DNA of 64,000 nucleotides, taken from the NCBI GenBank assembly GCA_009646425.1, contig WJBW01000002.1:261878-325877 (forward strand), in the 5' to 3' direction. The position numbers and the translations under genes are program-made. The stretch is from Burkholderiales bacterium LSUCC0115. GTDB taxonomy: Bacteria; Pseudomonadota; Gammaproteobacteria; Burkholderiales; Burkholderiaceae_A. This document shows, in pieces, positions 35,566 through 46,017 of this stretch. Within the stretch, counting starts at the first letter, position 1. Every line of letters starts with the position of its first letter. The notes beneath the pieces were generated by a model that saw only the letters and a program-made list of their open reading frames with translations, did no database searches and was not told where the DNA came from.

Positions 35566-35613
35566 AAAAAGCCGCAGGTGCCTCAGATCTCTCCGGGGCC
35601 GCTGCGGCTTTTT
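35566..35613. terminator. Bidirectional terminator between mltD and the desaturase
   Basis: AAAAAGCCGCAG and CTGCGGCTTTTT form a perfect 12-bp stem with a 24-nt loop. A-tract and T-tract flanks let it work for both convergent genes. Confidence 0.8.
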
Positions 35614-35629
35614 GCCAGAACAGTCGTCT

Positions 35630-36739
35630 TTAAACGGGCTGCACAGTGAGGCGGCGAATCGAACGCTGCGAAAACTCTTGGAAGGCCGCAATGCCGCTGG
35701 CCTCTGCGCGCTGACACCAGGCTGCCAGAGCCGAGACGGCCTGTTCGACACTGAGCGACCGCTGGGCCCAGATGCTCTCAAACTCGTTGCGTAAGTCGGT
35801 CGCGCGCTTGACCAGGTCGCACTGCAGGCGACCCTGCTGAACACGAGCCTTTTCCAGGCTGGCCTGAGCAGACTCGGCCAGCTTGGACAGGCGGGCCAAG
35901 AGCTCATACTTGCCACGCAGAACAGCCGCCACCGTATCGGCATCGATGTCTTGCTTAGATGGGTTGTAGGTCAGGGCAGCAGGCAGGCTCCGAGGCTTAG
36001 CCAGCCCAACGAAGGACAGCAGCCGAATGTAGAGCCAGCCGATGTCGAACTCGTACCACTTGGACGACAACTTGGGTGACGTGGCATTGGCATGGTGGTT
36101 GTTGTGCAGCTCTTCACCCCCAATCAAGATGCCCCAGGGGACCAAATTGGTGCTGGTATCTGGACTCTTGAAATTGCGATAACCCCAGAAGTGTCCAATG
36201 CCGTTGATCACGCCTGCCGCGAAGAAAGGAATCCAAGCCATTTGGACTGCCCAGATGGCGACACCCGCTACGCCAAACAGCAGCACATCGGCGATGAGAT
36301 AAAGGCTGACCCCTAGCGCGCTGTGGCCGGAGTAGAGCTTGCGCTCGATCCAATCGTCCGGACAACCATGGCCGTAACGGTCCATGATCTCCTGGTCTTT
36401 GGAGGCGACTCTGTAGAGTTCGGCGCCACGCCAGAGCACTTCGGGCAACCCGCGGGTCTGGGGGCTGTGTGGGTCTTCGGCCGTCTCACATTTGGCGTGG
36501 TGCTTGCGGTGAATGGAGGCCCACTCCTTGGTGACCATACCGGTGGACAGCCAGAGCCAGAAACGAAAAATGTGCGAAACAATCGGATGCAACTCGACCG
36601 CACGGTGCGCTTGGCATCGGTGCAGGTAAATGGTGACTCCCGCGATCGTCAGGTGAGTCGTTGCGAGGGTAAACACGACCAGGGCGGGCCAAGACCAGCC
36701 GGTCAGTCCATATTGCAAAAAGTTGTAAACGGCGTCCAA
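35630..36739 (-). CDS. Membrane fatty acid (delta-9 type) desaturase
   Basis: This 369-aa di-iron acyl-lipid or acyl-CoA desaturase has the histidine boxes HRCQAH (residues 40-45), HRKHH (77-81) and HNNHH (near 215) between hydrophobic spans. The last 100 residues form a helical, coiled-coil-like extension (LSKLAESAQASLEKARVQQG) outside the catalytic fold. The start codon is TTG, supported by GAAGGA upstream and no in-frame ATG nearby. The gene follows purN-rsmB by 27 bp and may be cotranscribed. Confidence 0.9.
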   Translation of the reverse strand: MDAVYNFLQYGLTGWSWPALVVFTLATTHLTIAGVTIYLHRCQAHRAVELHPIVSHIFRFWLWLSTGMVTKEWASIHRKHHAKCETAEDPHSPQTRGLPEVLWRGAELYRVASKDQEIMDRYGHGCPDDWIERKLYSGHSALGVSLYLIADVLLFGVAGVAIWAVQMAWIPFFAAGVINGIGHFWGYRNFKSPDTSTNLVPWGILIGGEELHNNHHANATSPKLSSKWYEFDIGWLYIRLLSFVGLAKPRSLPAALTYNPSKQDIDADTVAAVLRGKYELLARLSKLAESAQASLEKARVQQGRLQCDLVKRATDLRNEFESIWAQRSLSVEQAVSALAAWCQRAEASGIAAFQEFSQRSIRRLTVQPV

Positions 36740-36766
36740 TTGATGTCCTTCTGTAGGTAACCGCCG

Positions 36767-38134
36767 TCATTGTCCCACGGGGTCTTCCGACTGTGGGTCC
36801 TTTTTTATCAATAAAACCCCAAAAAATCCGTCGGTATTTGACCAATTCGGCCTCAGGCACAGGTCGCCTGTGTCATTAAAGGCCTGCCAGTCGGCTGGCA
36901 GGGTCACACCAGCCGCCGTCAAGGCCGCCCGGCTATCCGCCCTCTCAAAGCCAGGGTGCTCAGATAGAAACCAGTCGATCTGCTCCTCGTTCTCCCGCCG
37001 ATCCACGCTACAGGTGGCGTAGACCAGTCGGCCACCAGGTGCACAGAGACGGGCCGCCGCATCCAGGATCTGCCGCTGGGTCTGAACCAGCTGGGCCAAG
37101 CTATCCGGCGACTGCCGCCATTTCAAATCAGGGTTGCGTCGCAGGGTCCCCAGGCCACTGCAGGGTGCATCCACCAATACCGCATGCGCCTTACCCCTTA
37201 GTCGCTTGACCCGATCGTCCCGCTCATGGGCAATGGCCACCGGCCAGACATTGGACAGCCCGCTGCGAGCCAGGCGAGGCTTCAGACGGGCCAGCCGGTT
37301 GGTCGCCGTATCAAAGGCATAGAGACGACCCGTGTTGCGCATCAGGTCCCCCAATGCCAAGGTCTTCCCGCCGGCCCCGGCACAGAAATCGACAACAAAC
37401 TCCCCTCGGGCAGGATTCAAGAGCCGAGCAAGCAGCTGACTGCCGAGGTCTTGCACCTCAAACCATCCCTGTTGAAAGGCCTCGAGCTGAGACAGGGCGG
37501 GCCGCCCCTCCACCCGGATCGCCCCCGGCACCTCCGAAGAGACCTGCACCGAAATCCCGGCCTGGGCCAGGGCCTGAACGACTTCCTTGACAGTGGCCTT
37601 GCTGCGATTGACCCGAAGGTCCAAGGCTGCTGGCCGAAGGCAGGCCTCACCCAAGGCAACGGCCTCTTGCTGGCCAAATTGACTCAGCCAGGCCTGCCAG
37701 ATCCAGTCAGGCAGACTGAGGCTCGCGGGCGGCGTCAGCGCTGAGAACCGCTCCATCGCCAGCAGCAGCCAAGCCCGCTCGCCCTCGCTGAGCTCAGACA
37801 CCAGCCGGTCGTAGCCCACTGCCTGACAAGCAGCCAGCATGGCCAATCGCCGCCACGCTGTGGCGGCAGAGGCGTCCGCCTCCAATCGAAAATCCGACTC
37901 GGCCAGCAGGTCCCGAAAAGCCGACCAATGCCTCACCGCCGCATAGGCGGACTCGGCCAGAAAAAGCCGGGCAGAGGAGCCCATGCGTGACTCGTCTCGG
38001 AACGCCTGCGAGAGGATCATGTCCATCGGGGCCGAAAAGGTCGACACCTTTTTCAAGAGGTCGGCCAGCCCATCCAGGCGAGACTGCGCACTTGGCTTGG
38101 GCTTTGGACGCCGGGTACCGGAAAACTTAACCAT
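36767..38134 (-). CDS. rsmB: 16S rRNA (cytosine-C5) methyltransferase RsmB family
   Basis: RsmB methylates C967 of 16S rRNA. The 455-aa protein has an N-terminal NusB-like helical domain, then the NOL1/NOP2/Sun catalytic fold with SAM-binding VVDFCAGAGGKTL, the first cysteine in DAPCSGLGTLRRNPDL and the catalytic cysteine in YATCSVDRRENEEQ. It overlaps the end of purN by 8 bp. The initial segment is basic (RRPKPKPSAQSR), as expected for an RNA-binding enzyme. Confidence 0.92.
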   Translation of the reverse strand: MVKFSGTRRPKPKPSAQSRLDGLADLLKKVSTFSAPMDMILSQAFRDESRMGSSARLFLAESAYAAVRHWSAFRDLLAESDFRLEADASAATAWRRLAMLAACQAVGYDRLVSELSEGERAWLLLAMERFSALTPPASLSLPDWIWQAWLSQFGQQEAVALGEACLRPAALDLRVNRSKATVKEVVQALAQAGISVQVSSEVPGAIRVEGRPALSQLEAFQQGWFEVQDLGSQLLARLLNPARGEFVVDFCAGAGGKTLALGDLMRNTGRLYAFDTATNRLARLKPRLARSGLSNVWPVAIAHERDDRVKRLRGKAHAVLVDAPCSGLGTLRRNPDLKWRQSPDSLAQLVQTQRQILDAAARLCAPGGRLVYATCSVDRRENEEQIDWFLSEHPGFERADSRAALTAAGVTLPADWQAFNDTGDLCLRPNWSNTDGFFGVLLIKKDPQSEDPVGQ

Positions 38135-38819
38135 GGACTAGATCTCCTGCGAGCTCTCGATGTAAGAGCCGCTGACTAAAACGAAGGGTCTCAAAACCTG
38201 GCGCCATCGGACCATCGAACTGCCAGCCCTGAGGGGTCAGCCGAGCCAGGCCAGACAAGACCGCCGCAGCCGCCTGCGGATAAAGGGCATGCTCCAGGGG
38301 CAACAGTCGATCAGCCAAGCCTTGGGCATCATCCTGCGGATAAACCGGTATGACCGCCTGAGCCAAGATCGGCCCCTGATCGAGATCGGCCGTCACCGCA
38401 TGAACCGTCGCGCCGTGGACCCTCACGCCGTCGGCCAGCGCACGAGCGTGGGTCCGCAGGCCTGAATAGGCCGGCAACAAAGACGGGTGAATATTAAGCA
38501 GACGTCCGGTAAAGGTCTCGCAGAACCAGGGCGTCACAATGCGCATGTAGCCGGCCATCAAAATGAGATCAGGCTGTGCGTCATTCAGGGTCTGGGCCAT
38601 CGCCTGGTCAAAGGCGAGCCGGTCTGGGTAGCCGGCATGATCAACCACCTGAGTGGGCAGGCCCCTGGCCCGCGCCAGCGCAAGTCCCTCGGCCTCTGGC
38701 CGGTTCGAGGCCACCAACACCAGTTCGACAGGCAGTCGTCGTTCATGCAACCAATCCACCACAGCAGCCATGTTGCTGCCGCGACCGGAGATCAAAATGG
38801 CCAAGCGCTTTTTCTTCAC
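38127..38819 (-). CDS. purN: Phosphoribosylglycinamide formyltransferase PurN
   Basis: PurN (230 aa) transfers formyl from 10-formyl-THF to GAR in purine synthesis. The signatures are ILISGRGSNM at the N-terminus, MAGYMRIV, and the catalytic NIHPSLLPAYSGLRTH with Asp in DLDQGPILAQ. The start is GTG with no Shine-Dalgarno; a TACAAT lies exactly 6 nt upstream. The C-terminal tail is slightly longer than usual and overlaps rsmB by 8 bp. It is divergent from ribF. Confidence 0.95.
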   Translation of the reverse strand: MKKKRLAILISGRGSNMAAVVDWLHERRLPVELVLVASNRPEAEGLALARARGLPTQVVDHAGYPDRLAFDQAMAQTLNDAQPDLILMAGYMRIVTPWFCETFTGRLLNIHPSLLPAYSGLRTHARALADGVRVHGATVHAVTADLDQGPILAQAVIPVYPQDDAQGLADRLLPLEHALYPQAAAAVLSGLARLTPQGWQFDGPMAPGFETLRFSQRLLHRELAGDLVHG

Positions 38820-38825
38820 CGATGG

Positions 38826-38831
38826 ATTGTA
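38826..38831 (-). promoter_or_regulatory. -10-like hexamer before purN
   Basis: TACAAT on the minus strand ends 6 nt before the GTG start. There is no good -35, as at the other sites of this type in the window. Confidence 0.4.
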
Positions 38832-38911
38832 AGGCGTCAGGCGTAAAACCCCAGGGCAAGCCCTATACTGCTAGCTTTTGCAGGCAGCCGTTCGTTAACC
38901 GTCGTCAGAAC

Positions 38912-39889
38912 ATGAAGATCTCATGGAGCTGGGCCAGCCCAGTCATCCCCCAGCCCTCTGCCGCCCCTGATCTGCGGACCACCGCTGCCACTGGATCGAC
39001 CGCCAGGGGCGCTGCCGTGGCCATTGGCAGTTTTGATGGCCTTCACTTAGGGCACCAGGCTCTGATTCGTCATCTCAAGCAGGCCGCCAAGGACAGCGAT
39101 CTCGCTAGCGTGGTCTGCAGTTTCTGTCCACACCCCCGAAAATTTTTTCAGCCCCTCAAGGCCCCGGGGCTGATCCTCCCGCTGCGAGACAAGCTCAGGA
39201 CGCTGGCCGCGGCCGGCCTGGATCGAACCCACCTGCTGCGATTCAATGCGGCCATGGCCAGCCTGAGTCCCGAGGACTTTGTTCAGCTCATCTTGGTTAA
39301 ACGCCTCAACGCCAAACTGGTCATCGTGGGCGAGGATTTTCGATTTGGACACAAACGAGCCGGCGACCTGAATCGCCTCACAGCGCTGGGCCTGTCCCAT
39401 GGCTTCGCCGTGCAAGGGGTCTCCGAGATCCAGTACGGTGGCGAGCGCGTCTCCAGCTCACGCTTGCGTGAGACCCTGCTAGCGGGTGAACTGGCGCTTG
39501 CCAGGCAACTGCTGGGCCGCCCCTATCAGCTCAGTGGGCGAGTGGTCCGCGGCCAGCAACTGGGGCGTGAACTGGGCTTTCCGACCCTCAACCTCAAGAT
39601 GCCCGAGGACCTGGTGGCCAGCGGCATCTTTACCGTCTGGGTCGAGGGCCTGGACCGCAAACCTCTGGCCGGCGTGGCCAGCCTCGGTCGGCGTCCCACC
39701 GTAGAATCGGGGGGGCGACTCATTCTGGAAGTCCACGTCTTGGACTGGTCAGCACAGGCCTACGACCAGCACGTCAGGGTCAGTCTGGTAGAGAGAATTC
39801 GGCCCGAAATGCGATTTGACAACCTAGAGGACATGACCCAGCAGATGCATCAAGACCTCCAACAGGCCAGAGCCCTGCTGAAAGCTTAA
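38912..39889 (+). CDS. ribF: Bifunctional riboflavin kinase/FAD synthetase
   Basis: RibF (325 aa) converts riboflavin to FMN and FAD. The N-terminal FAD synthetase half has AIGSFDGLHLGHQ and VVGEDFRFGHKRAG, and the C-terminal flavokinase half has RVVRGQQLGRELGFPTLNL and RPEMRFDNLEDM. An N-terminal extension of about 30 residues precedes the conserved core. A TATACT at about 38869 could be the -10 of a 30-nt leader. ileS follows after 9 bp, the usual ribF-ileS-lspA order. Confidence 0.93.
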   Translation: MKISWSWASPVIPQPSAAPDLRTTAATGSTARGAAVAIGSFDGLHLGHQALIRHLKQAAKDSDLASVVCSFCPHPRKFFQPLKAPGLILPLRDKLRTLAAAGLDRTHLLRFNAAMASLSPEDFVQLILVKRLNAKLVIVGEDFRFGHKRAGDLNRLTALGLSHGFAVQGVSEIQYGGERVSSSRLRETLLAGELALARQLLGRPYQLSGRVVRGQQLGRELGFPTLNLKMPEDLVASGIFTVWVEGLDRKPLAGVASLGRRPTVESGGRLILEVHVLDWSAQAYDQHVRVSLVERIRPEMRFDNLEDMTQQMHQDLQQARALLKA

Positions 39890-39898
39890 AACGACACC

Positions 39899-42748
39899 AT
39901 GCAAAAACCCGACGCAGATTCAAACGGCCAAGACTATCGCCAGACCCTCAACCTGCCGCAATCCAGCTTTCCCATGCGGGGCGATCTGGCCAAGCGGGAA
40001 CCGGCCTGGGTACAAGCCTGGCAAGACCAGGGCACCTACAAAAGAATTCGCAGCCTGACCGCCGGTCGGCCCTTGTTTGTTTTGCACGATGGCCCGCCCT
40101 ACGCCAATGGCGATATTCACATTGGCCATGCGGTCAACAAGATTCTCAAAGACACCATCGTGAAGTCCAAGACGCTCGCCGGCTTTGATGCTCGCTATGT
40201 GCCCGGCTGGGACTGTCATGGCATGCCCATTGAGATTCAGATCGAGAAGGCGCATGGCAAGGGCCTGCCCACAGCCGAGGTCCAAGCCAAGTCCCGCGCC
40301 TACGCCAATGAGCAGATTGACCGTCAGCTCAAAGACTTCGTGCGACTGGGCGTGCTGGGTCAGTGGGATCGGCCCTACAAGACGATGGACTACAAGAACG
40401 AGGCCGATGAGATCCGGGCCCTGAAGACCATTGTCGAAAAGGGCTTTGTCTTTCGCGGACTCAAGCCCGTGAACTGGTGCTTTGACTGTGGATCCGCCCT
40501 GGCCGAAGCGGAGGTGGAGTACGCCGACAAGACCGATCCCGCCGTGGAGGTCGCCTTCGAGGCTGACGAGAATACCCATGCGGGCCTGAGCAAGGCCTTT
40601 GGCTGCAGCCTGCCCGCTGGACAGGGTGCCACCGTCATCTGGACCACCACCCCTTGGACGCTCCCGGCCAACCAGGCCTTGAACATTCACCCCGAGCACG
40701 AGGTAGCGTTGATCCAAATCAGCGGCCACGCCAGGCTCTCTTGGCTGGTCCTGGCAAGCGCCCGGGTAGAGGCCTGCCTGAGCGCTTGGGGGCTTGATGG
40801 CCAAGTGGTCGCGCGCTGTGCGGGCATCAAGCTTCAGGGCGTTGCCTTTCGGCATCCCCTCTGGACGGCTGACGCAGCCTACCAACGGCATGCACCCATC
40901 TTCTGTGCAGAGTATGTCAGCCTAGACTCAGGCACCGGTGTGGTCCATGCGGCCCCCGCATACGGCGTGGATGACTTTCAGTCTTGCAAGGCCAACGGTC
41001 TGCAAGACAAGGACATTCTGAATCCGGTGATGGGCGACGGCTGCTATGTGAGTGGGCTGGCTCTTTTTGGCGGTCAACACATCTGGAAAGCCAACCCCCT
41101 GATCGTCAAGGCGCTTGAGTCAGCCGGCAGTCTGATTCAATCCAAGGCCTACCCGCACAGCTACATGCATTGCTGGCGTCACAAGACGCCGATCATTTAC
41201 CGGGCCACCAACCAGTGGTTCGCCGGTATGGATGTGACGCCTGCCGATGGCGGCAAGACCCTCCGTGAACTGGCCTTGGCCGGCATCGAGCAGACAGCCT
41301 TTTACCCGGCTTGGGGAAAGGCGCGCCTGTCCGCCATGATCGCCAACCGACCAGACTGGACCCTTTCTCGCCAGCGCCAGTGGGGCGTGCCCATGGCATT
41401 TCTCATCCACAAAGAAACGGGGGCCCTCCACCCTGATACGCCAGCCATCTTGGAAAAGGTGGCCCAGTTGGTCGAAACCAAAGGCATTGAGGCCTGGCAG
41501 ACCATCGGTGTGGCGGACCTGATCGACCGAGACGTCGATCTCTACATCAAGAACCCCGACACCTTGGACGTCTGGTTTGACTCTGGTACCACCCACCAGA
41601 CCGTCCTTCGCGGATCGCACGCAGATGAATCCGGCTTTCCAGCCGATCTGTACCTAGAGGGCAGCGATCAGCATCGCGGCTGGTTCCACTCCTCCCTGCT
41701 AACCAGCTGCATGATCAACGGTGTGCCGCCCTACCGGGCCCTGCTGACCCACGGATTTGTCGTCGATGGTCAGGGTCGCAAGATGTCCAAGTCCATGGGT
41801 AATGTCATTGCGCCCCAGAAGGTCACCAATGAGATGGGTGCAGACATCCTGAGGCTCTGGGTGGCTTCGACCGACTATTCAGGTGAGCTCTCGATCTCGG
41901 ACACCATCCTCAAGCGAGTGGTGGAGGCCTATCGCCGCATTCGAAACTCCATGACCTTCCTGCTGGGCAATCTGTCGGATTTCGATCCAAACCAAGATGG
42001 CCTGCCCACCAGTGAGTTGCTCGAACTGGACCGCTACGCCTTGGCTCTGACCGCCAGTCTGCAAAGGGACGTCCTGGCCCACTACGCCGACTTCAGCTTT
42101 CACCCAGCCATGGCCAGGTTAACCAGCTTCTTCTCAGAAGACTTGGGTGCTTTTTACCTGGACGTTCTCAAAGACCGCCTCTACACCACCAAGGCAGACG
42201 GCAAAGCCAGGCGCAGTGCCCAGACGGCCCTGTTTCGCATGACCGACGCCTTGGTGCGTCTCATGGCCCCAGTCTTGTCCTTCACCGCCCACGAGGCCTG
42301 GACCACGCTACACCCCAAAGCGGAGACCCTCTTTGCCCAGACCGCGGCGGATCTCTCAGACACCGAGGATGCCGAGCTGCTCCACCGTTGGCAGCAGATC
42401 CGGGAGGTTCGTGCAGAGGTGATGCGCGCGATCGAAACCCGACGCGAAGCCGGCGAGATCGGGGCCTCCCTGCAGGCTGAGGTCATGATCCACGCACCCG
42501 CTCAGACGGCTGAACTGCTGGCGAGCCTGCAGGCAGAGCTTCGCTTTGTCATGATGACCTCCGCTGCAGAGGTTCGGGCCCACGACACAGATCAGATGGA
42601 AGTCTCCGTCTCACCGTCCACCCACCAGAAGTGTGGTCGTTGCTGGCATTTCTCGCCATCCGTTGGACAGCAGGCCAGCCATCCGACGCTCTGCGCTCGC
42701 TGTGTCACCAACCTCGATGGTCAGGGTGAAGACCGTGCCTACGCCTAA
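39899..42748 (+). CDS. ileS: Isoleucyl-tRNA synthetase
   Basis: IleS is 949 aa, full length for the bacterial type. The HIGH motif is in [13 protein letters not shown] and KMSKS in [11 protein letters not shown]. The editing domain holds [14 protein letters not shown], and the catalytic Asp region is [13 protein letters not shown]. The C-terminal zinc finger CGRCWHF/CARCVTN is intact. It lies between ribF and lspA in one rightward operon. lspA starts within its last 32 bp. Confidence 0.97.
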   Translation: MQKPDADSNGQDYRQTLNLPQSSFPMRGDLAKREPAWVQAWQDQGTYKRIRSLTAGRPLFVLHDGPPYANGDIHIGHAVNKILKDTIVKSKTLAGFDARYVPGWDCHGMPIEIQIEKAHGKGLPTAEVQAKSRAYANEQIDRQLKDFVRLGVLGQWDRPYKTMDYKNEADEIRALKTIVEKGFVFRGLKPVNWCFDCGSALAEAEVEYADKTDPAVEVAFEADENTHAGLSKAFGCSLPAGQGATVIWTTTPWTLPANQALNIHPEHEVALIQISGHARLSWLVLASARVEACLSAWGLDGQVVARCAGIKLQGVAFRHPLWTADAAYQRHAPIFCAEYVSLDSGTGVVHAAPAYGVDDFQSCKANGLQDKDILNPVMGDGCYVSGLALFGGQHIWKANPLIVKALESAGSLIQSKAYPHSYMHCWRHKTPIIYRATNQWFAGMDVTPADGGKTLRELALAGIEQTAFYPAWGKARLSAMIANRPDWTLSRQRQWGVPMAFLIHKETGALHPDTPAILEKVAQLVETKGIEAWQTIGVADLIDRDVDLYIKNPDTLDVWFDSGTTHQTVLRGSHADESGFPADLYLEGSDQHRGWFHSSLLTSCMINGVPPYRALLTHGFVVDGQGRKMSKSMGNVIAPQKVTNEMGADILRLWVASTDYSGELSISDTILKRVVEAYRRIRNSMTFLLGNLSDFDPNQDGLPTSELLELDRYALALTASLQRDVLAHYADFSFHPAMARLTSFFSEDLGAFYLDVLKDRLYTTKADGKARRSAQTALFRMTDALVRLMAPVLSFTAHEAWTTLHPKAETLFAQTAADLSDTEDAELLHRWQQIREVRAEVMRAIETRREAGEIGASLQAEVMIHAPAQTAELLASLQAELRFVMMTSAAEVRAHDTDQMEVSVSPSTHQKCGRCWHFSPSVGQQASHPTLCARCVTNLDGQGEDRAYA

Positions 42749-43211
42749 GCCAGCCGCCTGGTTCGTTCTGGCGGTGCTGACCTTGGGCCTGGACCAGCTC
42801 TCCAAGCTGGCGGTGGTCAACACCATGACCCTCGGTCAGTCGATTGCGTTAACCGACTTTCTCAACCTGGTCTATGTCCTCAACACCGGTGCCGCCTTTA
42901 GTTTTCTGGCGGATGCTGGCGGCTGGCAGAAATGGTTCTTCACCGGACTGGCCCTCTTGGTGGTTCTGCTGCTGGGCTGGATGATCACCCGTGCACCCAA
43001 ACAAAAAACCTTCGCCACGGGCGCCAGCCTGATCATTGGCGGAGCCATTGGCAATGTGATCGACCGACTGACGATCGGTGCAGTGGTGGACTTCATTGAC
43101 TTGCACTGGCGCAGCTGGCACTGGCCCGCCTTCAACGTGGCCGACAGCGCCATCTGCCTGGGCGCTTTTCTGCTCATCGTTGACGAGTTACGACGAGTCA
43201 AGCGAGGATGA
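42717..43211 (+). CDS. lspA: Prolipoprotein signal peptidase (signal peptidase II)
   Basis: LspA (about 164 aa) is an inner-membrane aspartyl protease that cleaves lipoprotein signal peptides. Four hydrophobic spans are visible. The catalytic pair lies in [18 protein letters not shown] and [12 protein letters not shown], and the family motif NTGAAFS is present. The exact start is unsure: ATG 42717, or GTG 42726 or 42735, the last with AGGGTG 6 nt upstream. It overlaps ileS in another frame. coaBC follows after 6 bp. Confidence 0.93.
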   Translation: MVRVKTVPTPKPAAWFVLAVLTLGLDQLSKLAVVNTMTLGQSIALTDFLNLVYVLNTGAAFSFLADAGGWQKWFFTGLALLVVLLLGWMITRAPKQKTFATGASLIIGGAIGNVIDRLTIGAVVDFIDLHWRSWHWPAFNVADSAICLGAFLLIVDELRRVKRG

Positions 43212-43217
43212 CCCAAC

Positions 43218-44498
43218 ATGTCAACGCCTGTCCCAGATCAGAAACCCACTAAACGGCTAGACGGCTGCCACCTGGTCTTGGGTGTCACCGGGGGTATCGC
43301 TGCCTACAAGGCCTGCGAACTGGTCAGGCGTCTACAGGACCTGGGAGCCAGCGTGCAGGTGGTCATGACCGAAGGCGCCAAGCACTTTGTCACCGAGACC
43401 ACCTTTCAAGCTTTATCGGGTCGCCCGGTCATCTCCGACCAGTGGACCGATTCGGTCCAAAACGGCATGCCTCACATCGACTTGGCGCGGGAATCCGATG
43501 GCATTGTGGTGGCCCCGGCCAGTGCGGACTTTCTAGCCAAGCTCTGCCACGGACAGACCGACGAGTTACTGCTCAGCCTGTGCCTAGCTAGAGATGTGCC
43601 ACTCTGGGTCGCACCGGCCATGAACCGGCAGATGTGGGAGAACCCGGTCACACAGGACAACATTCGCCTGCTGGGTGAACGGGGGATTCGACTGATCGGA
43701 CCGGATCAAGGCGAACAGGCCTGCGGCGAGGTGGGACTAGGGCGGATGGTCGAAGCCGAGCACATTGCGCAGACATTGGCCCAAGAAGTCACCAGCCCAC
43801 CCACCGACCGCGTCCCACCTGTGCGCGGTCGCCTCCATGGTCGACACGTGCTCATCACGGCAGGCCCCACCGAAGAGCCCATCGACCCCATTCGCGTCAT
43901 CACCAACCGATCCTCAGGCCAGATGGGCTATGCCCTGGCCAGGGCCGCTCAGCAGGCGGGTGCCCGGGTCACCTTGGTGTCTGGTCCAGTGAGCCTGCGA
44001 ACACCCGTTGGCGTCGCACGCGTGGCCGTGCGAACAGCGCAAGACATGCAAAAGGCAGTCGAAGAGGCCTTGCCAGCAGATGTCTTTATTGGGGTAGCCG
44101 CAGTGGCCGACTGGCGAGTAGCCCATCCGTCGACCGAGAAACTGAAGAAACAGTCCGCCCAAGGCTTGTCAGATCTGACCTGGGTCGAGAACCCAGACAT
44201 CCTGGCGGGTGTGGCAAGCCACACCCATCGGCCTGCCCTGGTGGTGGGTTTTGCGGCCGAGACAGGCACTGAACAAGACCTGGCCCAGACCCTTCCCACC
44301 AAACTGGCCCGCAAGCAAGCAGACCTGCTCATCGGCAACCTGGCCGTGGAGAATATGCACCAGACCCATGGCCAGTTCCTGGTCCAGTACCCAGATGGTC
44401 GGCAGGTCAAACTGGCCAAGGACGACAAGAACAGTCAGGCCTTGCGCATGGTGCACCTGCTGGCTGACCTACTGCCCTTCCAAGAGACCCCATCATGA
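43218..44498 (+). CDS. coaBC: Phosphopantothenoylcysteine synthetase/decarboxylase
   Basis: CoaBC (426 aa) performs two steps of coenzyme A synthesis. The N-terminal flavin-dependent decarboxylase half has [18 protein letters not shown] and [12 protein letters not shown], and the C-terminal synthetase half has [22 protein letters not shown] cut by a normal linker, with AAVADW and [14 protein letters not shown] lies before the ATG. The stop overlaps the dut start, giving the coaBC-dut pair common in proteobacteria. Confidence 0.95.
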   Translation: MSTPVPDQKPTKRLDGCHLVLGVTGGIAAYKACELVRRLQDLGASVQVVMTEGAKHFVTETTFQALSGRPVISDQWTDSVQNGMPHIDLARESDGIVVAPASADFLAKLCHGQTDELLLSLCLARDVPLWVAPAMNRQMWENPVTQDNIRLLGERGIRLIGPDQGEQACGEVGLGRMVEAEHIAQTLAQEVTSPPTDRVPPVRGRLHGRHVLITAGPTEEPIDPIRVITNRSSGQMGYALARAAQQAGARVTLVSGPVSLRTPVGVARVAVRTAQDMQKAVEEALPADVFIGVAAVADWRVAHPSTEKLKKQSAQGLSDLTWVENPDILAGVASHTHRPALVVGFAAETGTEQDLAQTLPTKLARKQADLLIGNLAVENMHQTHGQFLVQYPDGRQVKLAKDDKNSQALRMVHLLADLLPFQETPS

Positions 44499-44944
44499 AA
44501 ACCATCGATGTTCGAATCCTAGACGAGCGACTGCGCGACCAGCTGCCCAGCTATGCCACCACCGGCTCTGCGGGTCTGGATCTGCGGGCCGCCCTGACCG
44601 AACCCCTGGTCCTGGCACCAGGACAGACCGAGCTGATTCCAACGGGCCTGTCGATTTACATCGCAGACCCGGGCTATGCCGGCCTGATCCTGCCGCGCTC
44701 AGGCCTTGGGCACAAACACGGAATCGTACTGGGCAACCTGGTGGGCCTCATCGACGCCGACTATCAGGGCCCCCTCATGGTCTCTGCCTGGAATCGTGGT
44801 GACCAGGCCTTCACCATCGAACCCATGGAGCGACTCGCTCAGTTGGTGGTGGTGCCCATCCTGCAAGTGGGCTTTAACATCGTGGAGAGTTTTGACCAGA
44901 GCGCCAGAGGGACCGGTGGTTTTGGGTCCACCGGCCGAGGCTAG
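44495..44944 (+). CDS. dut: dUTP diphosphatase
   Basis: Dut (149 aa) hydrolyses dUTP to dUMP and keeps uracil out of DNA. All five trimeric dUTPase motifs are present: [37 protein letters not shown] and [10 protein letters not shown]. It overlaps coaBC as ATGA and ends the ribF-to-dut operon. A palindrome (44944-44960) follows, without a T-tract. Confidence 0.97.
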   Translation: MKTIDVRILDERLRDQLPSYATTGSAGLDLRAALTEPLVLAPGQTELIPTGLSIYIADPGYAGLILPRSGLGHKHGIVLGNLVGLIDADYQGPLMVSAWNRGDQAFTIEPMERLAQLVVVPILQVGFNIVESFDQSARGTGGFGSTGRG

Positions 44945-44960
44945 CCAACGCAGCGTTGGC
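44944..44960. repeat. Small palindrome between dut and tal
   Basis: GCCAACGC-A-GCGTTGGC is a perfect 8-bp inverted repeat around one base in the 30-bp convergent gap. It could fold as a transcript-end hairpin, but no U-tract follows on either strand. Confidence 0.4.
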
Positions 44961-44974
44961 CCTGGTTGACAAGC

Positions 44975-45916
44975 CTAGCTCGCGAGCAGGCCCTTGAGTT
45001 TTTCACCATCCGCGTAGAACAGACGAATGCCCTCGGCCAGCTTCTCGCTGGCCATGGCATCCTGGTTCAAGTCAAAGCGAAATGCGGACTCGGTCAGTGG
45101 CGAAGCACGCTCTGTGGTTTGACCTGCTACCAGCGCCGGCACAAAGTCCTCTGCCGCCGGCTGGGCTGCCAGTTCTGTGAGCAACTCGGGACTGACGGTG
45201 AGCAGGTCACAGCCAGCCAAGGCCATCACCTGGGCCATGTTGCGAAAGCTCGCCCCCATGATTTGCGTCTGGATGCCCTGGGACTTGTAGACCTGAAAGA
45301 TGCGCTGTACCGACTGAACACCCGGATCCTGATCGGCTGAGTCCCAGGTCTGTCCCTTGGCCTTGGCCCAGTCGCTGATTCGGCCGACGAACGGAGAAAT
45401 CAAGGTCACACCGGCGTCGGCGCAGGCCATGGCCTGGGCCATGGAAAACAGCAGGGTCAGATTACAGGCCACCCCCTCACGCTCCAGCTGTTTGGCCGCC
45501 GCTATGCCCTCCCAGGTCGAAGCAATCTTGATCAAGACCCGCTTGGGATCCACACCGGCTCGCACGTATGCCTGAACAATCGCCATGGCCTGGCGAATAG
45601 TCGCCTCGGTATCAAAAGACAAGCGAGCGTCCACCTCGGTGGACACTCGGCCAGGAATGATGCGCAGGATTTCGCAGCCAAAAGCCACCAAGAGGTCCAA
45701 CACACGCTGCTCAGACGGGTGGGCTGTCCCAGCCTGCTTCAGCACAGCCTTCATCAAGGACTCACCGCCGGGGGTACCCACGGCCTTGAGGATCAGGCTT
45801 GGGTTGGTGGTGGCATCCTGGGGCTGGTACTGCGCCATCAGGTCAAAGCGGCCGGTATCAGCCACCACGGTGGTGAATTGCTTGAGAAGGTCTAAGGCGG
45901 AACGGGTCTGGCTCAT
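44975..45916 (-). CDS. tal: Transaldolase
   Basis: Transaldolase B-type (313 aa from ATG 45916) exchanges dihydroxyacetone units in the pentose phosphate pathway. The Schiff-base lysine is in [12 protein letters not shown], and the family start [11 protein letters not shown] and DATTNPSL are present. A longer frame runs through ATG 45952 up to 46054, but that end lies within the terminator and the 3' end of the sulfide dehydrogenase gene, so it cannot be the true start. It converges with dut. Confidence 0.93.
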   Translation of the reverse strand: MSQTRSALDLLKQFTTVVADTGRFDLMAQYQPQDATTNPSLILKAVGTPGGESLMKAVLKQAGTAHPSEQRVLDLLVAFGCEILRIIPGRVSTEVDARLSFDTEATIRQAMAIVQAYVRAGVDPKRVLIKIASTWEGIAAAKQLEREGVACNLTLLFSMAQAMACADAGVTLISPFVGRISDWAKAKGQTWDSADQDPGVQSVQRIFQVYKSQGIQTQIMGASFRNMAQVMALAGCDLLTVSPELLTELAAQPAAEDFVPALVAGQTTERASPLTESAFRFDLNQDAMASEKLAEGIRLFYADGEKLKGLLAS

Positions 45917-45966
45917 GGCAGTCTGGTCATTTAGATCAATCGAACAAGCCATGATGATGCCCGAAT

Positions 45967-46000
45967 AAAAAAAAGCCTTGCCACCTGGGCAAGGCTTTTT
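45967..46000 (-). terminator. Terminator of the sulfide dehydrogenase unit
   Basis: GCCTTGCC and GGCAAGGC form an 8-bp stem with a 5-nt loop and A/T tracts on both sides. On the minus strand it ends in eight U residues, right after the FccB-like gene. Confidence 0.85.
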
Positions 46001-46017
46001 GAGACAGGCTAAGAGAC

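Noticed and set aside
44944-44960. Palindrome after dut as a standard terminator
   Set aside because: No T-tract follows on either strand, so it is listed only as a repeat.
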